A program made the translations under genes and the position numbers. Of a stretch of DNA of 22,987 nt, positions 1 to 7,078 are shown in pieces (position 1 is the stretch's first letter; every line of letters starts with the position of its first letter). Below the pieces are notes generated by a model. It worked only from the letters and a program-made list of their open reading frames with translations. It was not told the origin of the DNA and did not search any database. The DNA is from Alphaproteobacteria bacterium. GTDB lineage: Bacteria > Pseudomonadota > Alphaproteobacteria > Sneathiellales > Sneathiellaceae. Where the stretch lies: positions 1-22,987 of the forward strand of contig SBHH01000080.1 of the NCBI GenBank assembly GCA_006226265.1, in the 5' to 3' direction.

Positions 1-1404
1 TTCATGCTCGGTCTTCGCGTCATTCTCATAGGCCTTTTCGCGAAGCGGCCGGTGTCTGAGGCCGAAAAAGAGATTATCGCCAAGCGTCGCGTTGAAGATA
101 TAGCCAGACTGGCCGACATAGGCGATGCGCCGCCCGATCAGCGCTTCCGATGCGGCGGCGAAATTGATATCGCCCGCATTGAGGCGGCCGCGGTCGGGAT
201 CGATGAGGCGGGCAAGGACAAGGGTCAGGGCTTCGCGTCCCGACCCGGCGGGGCCGATAATGGCGACGCGCTTGTCGAGCGGGAAACGGGCACTCAACCC
301 CTCCAGCAGGGTCGAGCCCGTATCATCGGCAAGTTCAAGGTTGCTGGCAGCAAGCTCGCCTTCAAGATGCGGGATTTCGTCCGGCTCCTCGGTCTGGTAG
401 CTTTCATCGCGCATCCCGGCGGGCTCGAACTGTTCGACCACCTGTTCATATTTGATGCGGGCATCTTCGCGCCGCTGGTAATAGGCAAGCAGCTCCTTCC
501 AGGGAGCCGCCATCTCCTTATGCGCGCCAATGGCGGCGACCAGCGTACCGACCTCAAGGCTGCCGTTAATCGCGAGCGTGCCGCCGATGGTATAGAAGAA
601 GAAGGGGCCAAGCTGCTGGATGAAGTTGTTCAGGAACTTGATGATGAATTTCAACAGATAGATGCGATAGCGCACCATGTAGATGCTGTGCAGCTGGTTC
701 GAGAAACGCGCCCGCAAGTAATTCGATCCGTCATGGCTATGCACTTCCTGAATACCGCTCACCGTCTCGCCAAGCTGGTCGGACAGCGTCCGGACGAGAC
801 GCACCCGCTGCTTGCCGAGCAGATTGACCTGCTTTTGCAGTTTTGGAATGAAATAGGCTTGCAGCGGATATAACGCGACGGCGGCAACCGCCATGATCCA
901 GTTCTGGACCAGCAGGAAAGCGATCGTGACCAACAGATAACCGCCCTGAAAGATCGGCAGGGCAAAGGCCTCGCCGATGAAACCGCCAAGCGGCTCGACT
1001 TCCCCGGTGATCATCGGGATGATTTCGCCCTGGCTCTTCTTGCGGAAAGTCGTCAGGGGAAAGCGTAAAATCCGGCCATAAAGCTCATAGCGGAGGCGGC
1101 GCAGCATCCGCTCCCCCGTGATGCCCTGATAGACATTGATGATATATTTGAAGGTCTGGTTGGCAATGACCAGCAGCAGGAAGGCCCCCATGATCAGATA
1201 GAGGAAGGCTTTCTGGTCGAATTCCAGCCCGAAATATTCGACGGGAAAGCTGATGTCCTTGCCGTTAATCGCCTGATTGATGATGATTTTCGGCAGCGAA
1301 AGAAAAGCCCAGAGAAAGGGAAAAGACAGGACCGCCATCAGCGTCAGTATAATCTGCTCTTTCTTGCTGTAGCGCAGAATATACTTGTAGATGCTATGTT
1401 CCAT
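1..1404 (-). CDS. ABC exporter, fused membrane and ATPase domains (C-terminus cut by window edge)
   Basis: Reading on the minus strand from an ATG at 1404, the frame stays open for 468 codons to the window edge. Seen: hydrophobic segments near residues 18-38, 66-83, 148-184 and 262-280, typical of a type I exporter membrane domain, then an ATPase domain from about residue 350. The Walker A position reads GPAGSGRE (384-391), so the invariant Lys is Arg390 and the following Ser/Thr is Glu391. The Q-loop glutamine is present at 432. Signature, Walker B and H-loop lie beyond the edge. Known: such proteins export lipids, glycolipids, peptides or drugs. Inferred: the head-to-head glycosyltransferase run suggests a glycan or glycolipid role. 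With this Walker A the site may be ATPase-poor, so a second, intact ATPase domain or partner may exist. An AGG about 9 nt upstream supports the start. Confidence 0.85.
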   Translation of the reverse strand, partial: MEHSIYKYILRYSKKEQIILTLMAVLSFPFLWAFLSLPKIIINQAINGKDISFPVEYFGLEFDQKAFLYLIMGAFLLLVIANQTFKYIINVYQGITGERMLRRLRYELYGRILRFPLTTFRKKSQGEIIPMITGEVEPLGGFIGEAFALPIFQGGYLLVTIAFLLVQNWIMAVAAVALYPLQAYFIPKLQKQVNLLGKQRVRLVRTLSDQLGETVSGIQEVHSHDGSNYLRARFSNQLHSIYMVRYRIYLLKFIIKFLNNFIQQLGPFFFYTIGGTLAINGSLEVGTLVAAIGAHKEMAAPWKELLAYYQRREDARIKYEQVVEQFEPAGMRDESYQTEEPDEIPHLEGELAASNLELADDTGSTLLEGLSARFPLDKRVAIIGPAGSGREALTLVLARLIDPDRGRLNAGDINFAAASEALIGRRIAYVGQSGYIFNATLGDNLFFGLRHRPLREKAYENDAKTEHE

Positions 1405-1616
1405 GAACGCGGCCTGTCCAGCTTGCTGATAAGCTATTCGAAAGATACCCCTTTACCCGATCTTCCGGGGCGCGCACAGTTTTTCACAAGTTCGGCCCTC
1501 CCGGCAAGGAGGAAATTCCGGCAACTGTGACGGCGGTCTTATTGCCGGTTGCTATTTACCCGAAAGGCTTTTAATCAGAAGGCTGGTTCAAGACCCCGAG
1601 ACCTGACTGGAGAGCA
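1405..1616. other. Divergent intergenic region with nested inverted repeats
   Basis: This 212 bp gap separates the exporter (minus) from the glycosyltransferase run (plus) and must hold promoters for both. No coding frame is convincing. CCGGCAA occurs at 1501-1507 and 1518-1524, and its exact complement TTGCCGG at 1542-1548, so the second copy can form a 7 bp stem around a 17 nt loop. A second exact pair, CACAGTT (1475-1481) and AACTGTG (1523-1529), encloses it partly. These could be operator sites or RNA structure; which is not shown by the sequence. Confidence 0.5.
1549..1577 (+). promoter_or_regulatory. Candidate sigma-70-type promoter for the glycosyltransferase run
   Basis: TTGCTA (1549-1554) and TAATCA (1572-1577) are separated by 17 nt and lie about 40 nt upstream of the ATG at 1617. 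The match to consensus is only moderate. The candidate -35 box abuts the TTGCCGG arm of the upstream inverted repeat, so a protein bound there could control it. This is inference from spacing alone. Confidence 0.3.
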
Positions 1617-2906
1617 ATGCCCGAGTTGTCCGCGCACGCCTCGACCAAGGCCCCCGTGATCGTGGTTGTCCTGAAGGGCTATCCCAGGCTCTCGGAAACC
1701 TTCATCGCGCAGGAGCTCCTGTTTCTGGAACAGCGGGGGCTCAAACTCCATCTCGTCTCGCTCCGTCACCCGACGGACAAGGCGCGCCATCCCGTCCATG
1801 AAGAGATTATCGCGCCGGTCACTTACCTTCCCGAATATCTCTATCAGGAACCGCTTCGTGTTTTAAAAGCCTGGCGCGCCATGCGAAAAATGTCAGGCTA
1901 TCGGAATGCACGAAAAATCTGGCTGAAAGACCTTATGCGGGACCGGACGCCCAACCGCATCCGCCGTTTCGGTCAGGCGCTGGTGCTGGCGGCGGAAATG
2001 CCGGCGGGGGCATCTCAAATCTACGCCCATTTCCTGCATACCCCGGCCTCGGTCGCGCGCTATGCGGCGATCATGATGGATATGGGGTGGAGCTGTTCGG
2101 CCCATGCCAAGGATATCTGGACCTCGCCTGAATGGGAACTCACGGAAAAGCTTGCCTCCCTCGACTGGCTGGTGACCTGTACCTCGGTTAATGCGGAACA
2201 TCTGAAATCGCTCTCAGGCGATCCTTCCAAGGTCGAGTTGATGTATCACGGGCTCGACCTCGCGCGCTTTCCCGCGCACGGGGCGCGACGGCATCTGCGT
2301 GACGGGACTGAGACCGATGCGCCGGTCGAGCTTCTCTCCGTCGGCCGGGCGGTTGCCAAGAAAGGCTATGAGGATTTGCTCGCGGGCTTGGCAAAGCTGC
2401 CGAAGGGGCTCAACTGGCGCTTCACCCATATCGGCGGCGGGCCGCTTCTTAAAAATCTGAAGGAAGAAGCGGCGCGCCTCGGTCTTGATCACAAAATCAA
2501 CTGGCGCGGCGCCCTGCCGCAGAAGGACGTGCTCTCGGCGCTACAGAACGCGGATATCTTCCTGCTCGCGAGCCGGATTGCCGAGGATGGCGACCGCGAT
2601 GGTCTTCCCAATGTGCTGATGGAGGCACAGAGTCAGCAGGCGGCGGTGCTCGCGACCGATGTCTCGGCCATTCCGGAGTTGATCCGGAACGAGGAAACCG
2701 GCCTTCTGGTGCCGGAGCGAAACCCGGCAGCGCTGGCGGTTTCCCTTGAACGGCTGATCCGTGAGCCTAAGCTTCGCGCTGAACTTGCAAGTGCGGGGGA
2801 GGCGCGGCTTCGCTCCCTCTTCGACGCTCATAGATGGATCGATCATCTGGCGGCGAAACTGAAAGGTCCTGCGCCGGAGACCCAAAAAGCCGAGAGGCGC
2901 GCATGA
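1617..2906 (+). CDS. Glycosyltransferase family 4 (WcaL-like)
   Basis: The 429-residue protein has the two-Rossmann-domain GT-B layout. The N-terminal segment carries the YPRLSETFI motif (22-30) typical of colanic-acid-type WcaL-like transferases, the second domain begins near SVGRA (241-245), and the nucleotide-sugar site is at EDGDRDGLPNVLMEA (323-337). In the E-x7-E motif of retaining GT4 enzymes the first acid is Asp328 and the second Glu336, a variant common in this subgroup. There is no membrane span, so it is probably cytoplasmic or peripheral on the inner membrane. It is the first gene of a tight run; its stop overlaps the next ATG in ATGA (2903-2906). GGAGAG at 1609-1614 supports the start. 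Sugar donor and acceptor cannot be read from sequence. Confidence 0.9.
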   Translation: MPELSAHASTKAPVIVVVLKGYPRLSETFIAQELLFLEQRGLKLHLVSLRHPTDKARHPVHEEIIAPVTYLPEYLYQEPLRVLKAWRAMRKMSGYRNARKIWLKDLMRDRTPNRIRRFGQALVLAAEMPAGASQIYAHFLHTPASVARYAAIMMDMGWSCSAHAKDIWTSPEWELTEKLASLDWLVTCTSVNAEHLKSLSGDPSKVELMYHGLDLARFPAHGARRHLRDGTETDAPVELLSVGRAVAKKGYEDLLAGLAKLPKGLNWRFTHIGGGPLLKNLKEEAARLGLDHKINWRGALPQKDVLSALQNADIFLLASRIAEDGDRDGLPNVLMEAQSQQAAVLATDVSAIPELIRNEETGLLVPERNPAALAVSLERLIREPKLRAELASAGEARLRSLFDAHRWIDHLAAKLKGPAPETQKAERRA

Positions 2907-4033
2907 GGCTTGCCTTCTATGCGCCGATGAAATCCCCCGATCACCCAGTCCCCTCGGGCGACCGGCGGATGGCGCGGCTTCTGCAAAAGGCGCTGAAGCG
3001 GGCCGGACATGAGGTAACGCTCGCGTCCGAGTTTCGGAGCTTCGAAGGCAAGGGCGATCCCGCCCGGCAGGAAGCGCTTCGGATGGAAGGCGAGGCGGAA
3101 GCTGCCCGGCTGATCGAGAAATGGCGCGCGGAACCGGAAAATATGCCCGAAGGCTGGTTCACCTATCATCTCTATCACAAGGCGCCGGACTGGATCGGCC
3201 CTGTCGTTGCCCGTACCCTCGGCATCCCCTATTTCGTGGCGGAGGCGAGCCATGCGCCGAAACGCGCGAAGGGCCCCTGGGCGATGGGGTATGAAGCGGC
3301 GGAGAAAGCCATCCGGGACGCACAGCGCATCTTCCATATGACGCGGCTTGACGGGGAATGCCTTGCGCCGCTTGCGAAATATGCCGATACCCTCGTCTAT
3401 TTGCCGCCCTTTCTCGATACCGACGCCTTTGATGCGGAGGCTATTCCGGTGGACATCGCGCCCGAGATTCTCGCTGCAGGTGGCGCGGCCGATAAACATA
3501 CCCTCCTTTCTGTCGCCATGATGCGCCACGGCGACAAATTGCAATCCTATCAGGCATTGGCGCTCTCACTCACTCACTTAGCACGATCTGACTGGCAGCT
3601 TCTTGTGATCGGCGACGGGGAGGCGGAGGCAGAGGTACGCGAATGCCTCAAACCTCTCGGCCCCTGCGTCGCTTATCTTGGGCGGCGCGCGCTTGAAGAA
3701 TTGCCCGCCTGGTACAGCGCGGCCGATCTTTATGTCTGGCCCGCGGTCAATGAAGCTTATGGCATGGCCTTTCTGGAGGCGGGGGCGTCGGGCCTGCCGG
3801 TCGTCGCCTGCCGCCTTCGGGGCGTGCCCGATGTGGTGCGGGAAGATGAAACCGGCCTGCTGGTATCGCCCGAAGACCCAATGGCCTTTGCGGGCGCGAT
3901 TGAAAGCCTGCTCGGGGATGCGAAGAGACGTGCAGGTATGTCGGCGGCGGCGCGGAATTTTGTCCGGCAGGAACGCACCCTCGATCATGCCGCGGCGATT
4001 TTGAAGGTGGAGATCGGACGGGGCGCAGCATGA
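2903..4033 (+). CDS. Glycosyltransferase family 4, second copy
   Basis: I place the start at the ATG at 2903, giving 376 residues beginning MRLAFYAPMK, a normal GT-B N-terminus. An in-frame ATG further upstream (2834) lies inside the previous gene and would add 23 residues without family character. The C-terminal domain has a canonical E-x7-E: Glu284 and Glu292 within NEAYGMAFLEA, followed by the usual GVPDVVREDETGLLV stretch (307-321). The protein differs clearly from the preceding GT4, so the two are not a recent duplication and probably add different sugars. ATGA overlaps join it to both neighbours (2903-2906 and 4030-4033), which suggests translational coupling. The substrate is unknown. 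Confidence 0.9.
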   Translation: MRLAFYAPMKSPDHPVPSGDRRMARLLQKALKRAGHEVTLASEFRSFEGKGDPARQEALRMEGEAEAARLIEKWRAEPENMPEGWFTYHLYHKAPDWIGPVVARTLGIPYFVAEASHAPKRAKGPWAMGYEAAEKAIRDAQRIFHMTRLDGECLAPLAKYADTLVYLPPFLDTDAFDAEAIPVDIAPEILAAGGAADKHTLLSVAMMRHGDKLQSYQALALSLTHLARSDWQLLVIGDGEAEAEVRECLKPLGPCVAYLGRRALEELPAWYSAADLYVWPAVNEAYGMAFLEAGASGLPVVACRLRGVPDVVREDETGLLVSPEDPMAFAGAIESLLGDAKRRAGMSAAARNFVRQERTLDHAAAILKVEIGRGAA

Positions 4034-4611
4034 TCCGGCTTCTCCTGATCCGGCATGGAAAGACCGACTGGAACGCGATGAAGAAGCTGCAGGGCCGCCG
4101 GGATATTCCGCTTTCCGATACGGGGCGTCGGGCGCTCGCCTCCTTTCATATTCCGGCGGAATATGACGGATTTAAATTATATGCGAGCCCTCTTTCGCGC
4201 GCAGAGGAAACAGCCAAGCTGCTGAGCGGGCGCGAGATTTTCACCGACCCCGCCCTTATCGAGATGGACTGGGGCGACTGGGAGGGAGAAGTCGTCGCGG
4301 AGCTTCGCGCGACGCTCGGCGCGGATTTTATTGAGAACGAGGCGCGGGGGCGTCACATGCAGCCGCCCGGCGGGGAAAGTCCGGCCATGGTGATGGACCG
4401 GCTTCGTCCCTGGCTTCGGGACTTGCGGACCGACAGCATCGCCGTTACCCATAAGGGGGTGATCCGCGCGCTTGCGGCGCTTGCCTTTAATTGGGACATG
4501 ACGGGCAAACCGCCGGTCAGTTTCAATTGGACGGCGGGCCATCTGTTCGAGGTGAGCGAGGCGGGGGATGTGCGCCCGCTTCAAATGAATATCAGTCTGG
4601 AGAGAGAATGA
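4030..4611 (+). CDS. Histidine phosphatase family protein (phosphoglycerate mutase-like)
   Basis: The 193-residue protein is a compact branch-1 histidine phosphatase. The phosphorylated-histidine motif LIRHGKTDW (6-14) gives Arg8 and His9. Arg57 in SPLSRAEETA, Glu85 in DWGDWEGE and the second His141 in AVTHKG complete the expected catalytic pocket, so all key residues seem present. Family members hydrolyse phosphate esters from sugars, nucleotides or proteins. Its place between glycosyltransferase genes, with ATGA overlaps on both sides, suggests a phosphorylated glycan intermediate or sugar phosphate as substrate. That is inference: classic glycolytic mutases are longer, and a cobalamin-type (CobC) role has no support from the neighbours. 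Confidence 0.88.
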   Translation: MIRLLLIRHGKTDWNAMKKLQGRRDIPLSDTGRRALASFHIPAEYDGFKLYASPLSRAEETAKLLSGREIFTDPALIEMDWGDWEGEVVAELRATLGADFIENEARGRHMQPPGGESPAMVMDRLRPWLRDLRTDSIAVTHKGVIRALAALAFNWDMTGKPPVSFNWTAGHLFEVSEAGDVRPLQMNISLERE

Positions 4612-5765
4612 CGTCTTCGCCCGTAAAAATCCTGTTCTATGTGCAGCATTTGCTCGGCATTGGGCATTTGCGCCGGACGGCGACGCTGACCCGCAACCTG
4701 ATGCGCGCGGGCTTCGATGTCACGGTCGTCTCCGGCGGGCATGAGATCGACATCGATCTTGGCGGGGCCCGGCTGGTCCAGCTGCCCGCAACCCGTGCGA
4801 CCGATCTCTATTTTAAGGTGCTGGTCGATGAAGAGGGAACGGTCATTGATGAAGCCTGGCGGGAGGCACGGGCGAAAAAGCTGCTCGATCTTTATCTCGA
4901 CGTCGCGCCTGATGTCCTCGTTACCGAGCTTTTCCCTTTCGGCCGCCGCCAGATGCGGTTCGAGCTTATCCCGCTGCTGGAGGCGGCAAAAGCCTCCTCT
5001 AACCCGCCGCTTATTCTTTCCTCCGTTCGCGATATCCTCGTTGCCCAGACGAAGCCCGGCCGGAACGAGGAAATGCTGGAACGGGTCGAGAAATATTTCG
5101 ATCATGTGCTGGTTCATGGCGACCCTGAGCTTATCTCGCTCGATCATACTTTTCCCCATGCGGCGCGCATCGCGAAACGGATTTTCTACACCGGTTATGT
5201 GGTGGACCGGACGGGAGTGAAGGGCGGCAAGGGCGCGCCGGGCGCGGGCGAGGTGATTGTCTCAAGCGGTGGCGGTGCGGTAGGTGCCAATCTTCTTAAA
5301 ACCGCGATGGCGGCGCGGGCGCTTTCCTCGGCGCGCGAACTTACCTGGCGGGTGATGGTGGGTACAGCGGTGGAGACGGGCGAGTTCGAGGAACTGACCA
5401 AATTTGCGCCAAAGGGCGTGATTGTTGAACGGGCGCGCGCCGATTTCACGACGCTTCTCATGAACTGCGCGCTTTCGATCAGTCAGGGCGGTTATAATAC
5501 GGTGATGGAAGTTCTGCATGCGAAGTGCCGCGCGGTGATCGTGCCCTACGCAGGCGGACTGGAGACAGAGCAGACGTTACGCGCGCGCCTTCTCGCCGAA
5601 AAGGGGGTGCTGCAGATCGCCGATGAGGAAGGGCTCAGCCCGGAAAAGCTTGCGGGCAAGATCGATGCGGCGCTTAATGGTCCGCCCGCCGAGGCCGCGA
5701 TTGATGTGAACGGGGGAGAGAAGACGGTCGCGCTCATTCGAAGCTGGATGGAGGAGCGCGGATGA
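4608..5765 (+). CDS. Predicted glycosyltransferase, MurG/GT28-like
   Basis: The start at 4608 gives 385 residues beginning MTSSPVKILFYVQHLLGIGH. An upstream in-frame ATG lies within the phosphatase gene. GIGHLRRTATLTRNL (17-31) is the N-terminal GT-B glycine loop region, and SQGGYNTVMEVL (292-303) matches the UDP-sugar-binding part of the GT28 C-terminal domain seen in MurG. No membrane span is visible. It resembles the conserved 'predicted glycosyl transferase' family (COG4671 type) rather than MurG itself, and it lies outside any cell-wall cluster. ATGA junctions at 4608-4611 and 5762-5765 put it in the same run as the GT4 enzymes. Donor and acceptor are unknown. Confidence 0.85.
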   Translation: MTSSPVKILFYVQHLLGIGHLRRTATLTRNLMRAGFDVTVVSGGHEIDIDLGGARLVQLPATRATDLYFKVLVDEEGTVIDEAWREARAKKLLDLYLDVAPDVLVTELFPFGRRQMRFELIPLLEAAKASSNPPLILSSVRDILVAQTKPGRNEEMLERVEKYFDHVLVHGDPELISLDHTFPHAARIAKRIFYTGYVVDRTGVKGGKGAPGAGEVIVSSGGGAVGANLLKTAMAARALSSARELTWRVMVGTAVETGEFEELTKFAPKGVIVERARADFTTLLMNCALSISQGGYNTVMEVLHAKCRAVIVPYAGGLETEQTLRARLLAEKGVLQIADEEGLSPEKLAGKIDAALNGPPAEAAIDVNGGEKTVALIRSWMEERG

Positions 5766-6562
5766 CAGGCTGGGCCGATCTGCAAGAGGAGCTCGATCAC
5801 TGGCAATCTGCCGGGCGCGTTGCGACCCTCTGGTGGCGCGATGATGATCTGGTGGCGCCGACGCCCGCGCTCGACCGGCTTTTGCATTTGCGCGATCATG
5901 TGGATATCCCGCTCGCCCTTGCCGTAATCCCGGAAAAGGCCAACCCAACCTTGCCGGAAGAAAAGCTGGAAGGCTGCGTCATTATCCAGCATGGCTTTGC
6001 CCATGAAAATACCGCGCCTGCGAGCGAGAAGAAATGCGAATTTCCGGCCTCCCTCCCGCTCGATCAGCGGCTCGGCGCGCTGGCCGAAGGGCGGGACACT
6101 TTAGCAAAGCTTTTTGAAGACCGCTTTCTGCCCGCGCTGGTGCCGCCCTGGAACCGGATCGCGGAAGACATGATCCCGCACCTGGCAAGCCTCGGCTTTA
6201 TCGCGCTTTCGCGGTACAAGGCGCGGAAGGCGGAGTTGCTCGCGCCCAGGCTCATCGCCCTAAATACCCACGTCGATCCGGTCAACTGGCGGCGGGATAG
6301 AAGCGCCCTTCCTGAAGAGACGGTGCTGAAAATGTTGATCACGCATCTCGCGGCGCGGCGGATGGCGGCGATGGATGCTGCGGAACCGACGGGCATTCTT
6401 TCCCATCACCTCATGCATGACGAGGCGATTTGGGAATTGTTGTCGAAACTCCTTACCTTCCTTACGGGCCATCCGGCGGTACGCTGGATTTCGCTTCATA
6501 CAGCGATTTCCCTTTCCGGCGAAATTCCGGAGGAGGCTTTCCTTTTCCATCCCCCGGCCTAG
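5762..6562 (+). CDS. Polysaccharide deacetylase-like protein (NodB-type fold), cytoplasmic
   Basis: This 266-residue protein has the expected order of NodB-domain motifs. WWRDDD (24-29) is motif 1 with the metal-binding and catalytic aspartates, HGFAH (77-81) is the His-x3-His metal pair, PPWNR (128-132) is motif 3, and LSHHLMHD (213-220) sits where the late histidine motif is expected. So the metal triad looks intact. It has no signal peptide or membrane span, unlike most secreted chitin or peptidoglycan deacetylases, so it would act on a cytoplasmic, perhaps lipid- or nucleotide-linked, intermediate. The ATGA overlap with the upstream transferase argues for a joint pathway. Deacetylase activity is inferred from the fold. 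Confidence 0.78.
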   Translation: MTGWADLQEELDHWQSAGRVATLWWRDDDLVAPTPALDRLLHLRDHVDIPLALAVIPEKANPTLPEEKLEGCVIIQHGFAHENTAPASEKKCEFPASLPLDQRLGALAEGRDTLAKLFEDRFLPALVPPWNRIAEDMIPHLASLGFIALSRYKARKAELLAPRLIALNTHVDPVNWRRDRSALPEETVLKMLITHLAARRMAAMDAAEPTGILSHHLMHDEAIWELLSKLLTFLTGHPAVRWISLHTAISLSGEIPEEAFLFHPPA

Positions 6563-6576
6563 ATCAGAACAGCAGG

Positions 6577-7071
6577 ATGACGGAAAGCTTTAGCTATGCA
6601 CCGCGAAATCTAATTGCAGATTATCTCCGGGCGCTTGCCGGTATTCTGCTCAGCTTTCTTCCACTCTTGTTGTTGAACCGGTTATCTGTCATTGTCTGGA
6701 TACTGGTTTTTCTGCTTTTCCTGTTTGTCTGCTACGGGATGCGGACGCTCTTGCGTCAGGTGACCCGGCTGGAGATCGGGGAAACCGGGATTTTTGTGAT
6801 CGGCCCCTTTAAACGGTCGATCCGATGGGAGGATTTGGGAGATTTCCGCCTGCGCTACTACTCGACCCGCCGGGACCGGGAAAAAGGCTGGATGAATCTC
6901 AAGGTAAGAGGTAAGGGCGTCCGATTGAGTATTGATTCATCCATCGACCGGTTCGACGAATTGGTTCATCTGGTCTATGCCGCCGCCCGCCATCGTCATC
7001 TTGTCATTGATCCGGTGACAGGGCGCAATCTTCAGGCCCTCGGTATCCATGTTCCTGTAGGGGAGGCATAA
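6577..7071 (+). CDS. Small membrane protein with possible PH-like domain
   Basis: I choose the ATG at 6577, 14 nt after the previous stop, giving 164 residues. Earlier in-frame starts lie within the deacetylase gene. Two hydrophobic segments (about 21-34 and 37-55) form a likely hairpin in the membrane. They are followed by a soluble basic region (about 60-140) with alternating strands, beginning LEIGETGIFVIGPFKRSIRW and ending in a helix. That shape resembles bacterial PH-like domains placed after a two-helix anchor. I do not recognise a named family. The next gene starts 7 bp downstream, so this gene bridges the glycan run and the ABC importer. GGAGG at 7062-7066, within its last codons, serves the importer's start. 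Confidence 0.7.
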   Translation: MTESFSYAPRNLIADYLRALAGILLSFLPLLLLNRLSVIVWILVFLLFLFVCYGMRTLLRQVTRLEIGETGIFVIGPFKRSIRWEDLGDFRLRYYSTRRDREKGWMNLKVRGKGVRLSIDSSIDRFDELVHLVYAAARHRHLVIDPVTGRNLQALGIHVPVGEA

Positions 7072-7078
7072 TGCGCTG

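Noticed and set aside
4..873. 289-codon plus-strand open frame over the exporter
   Set aside because: It is antisense to the exporter, whose frame has clear membrane and ATPase motifs; no ribosome site or recognisable domain.
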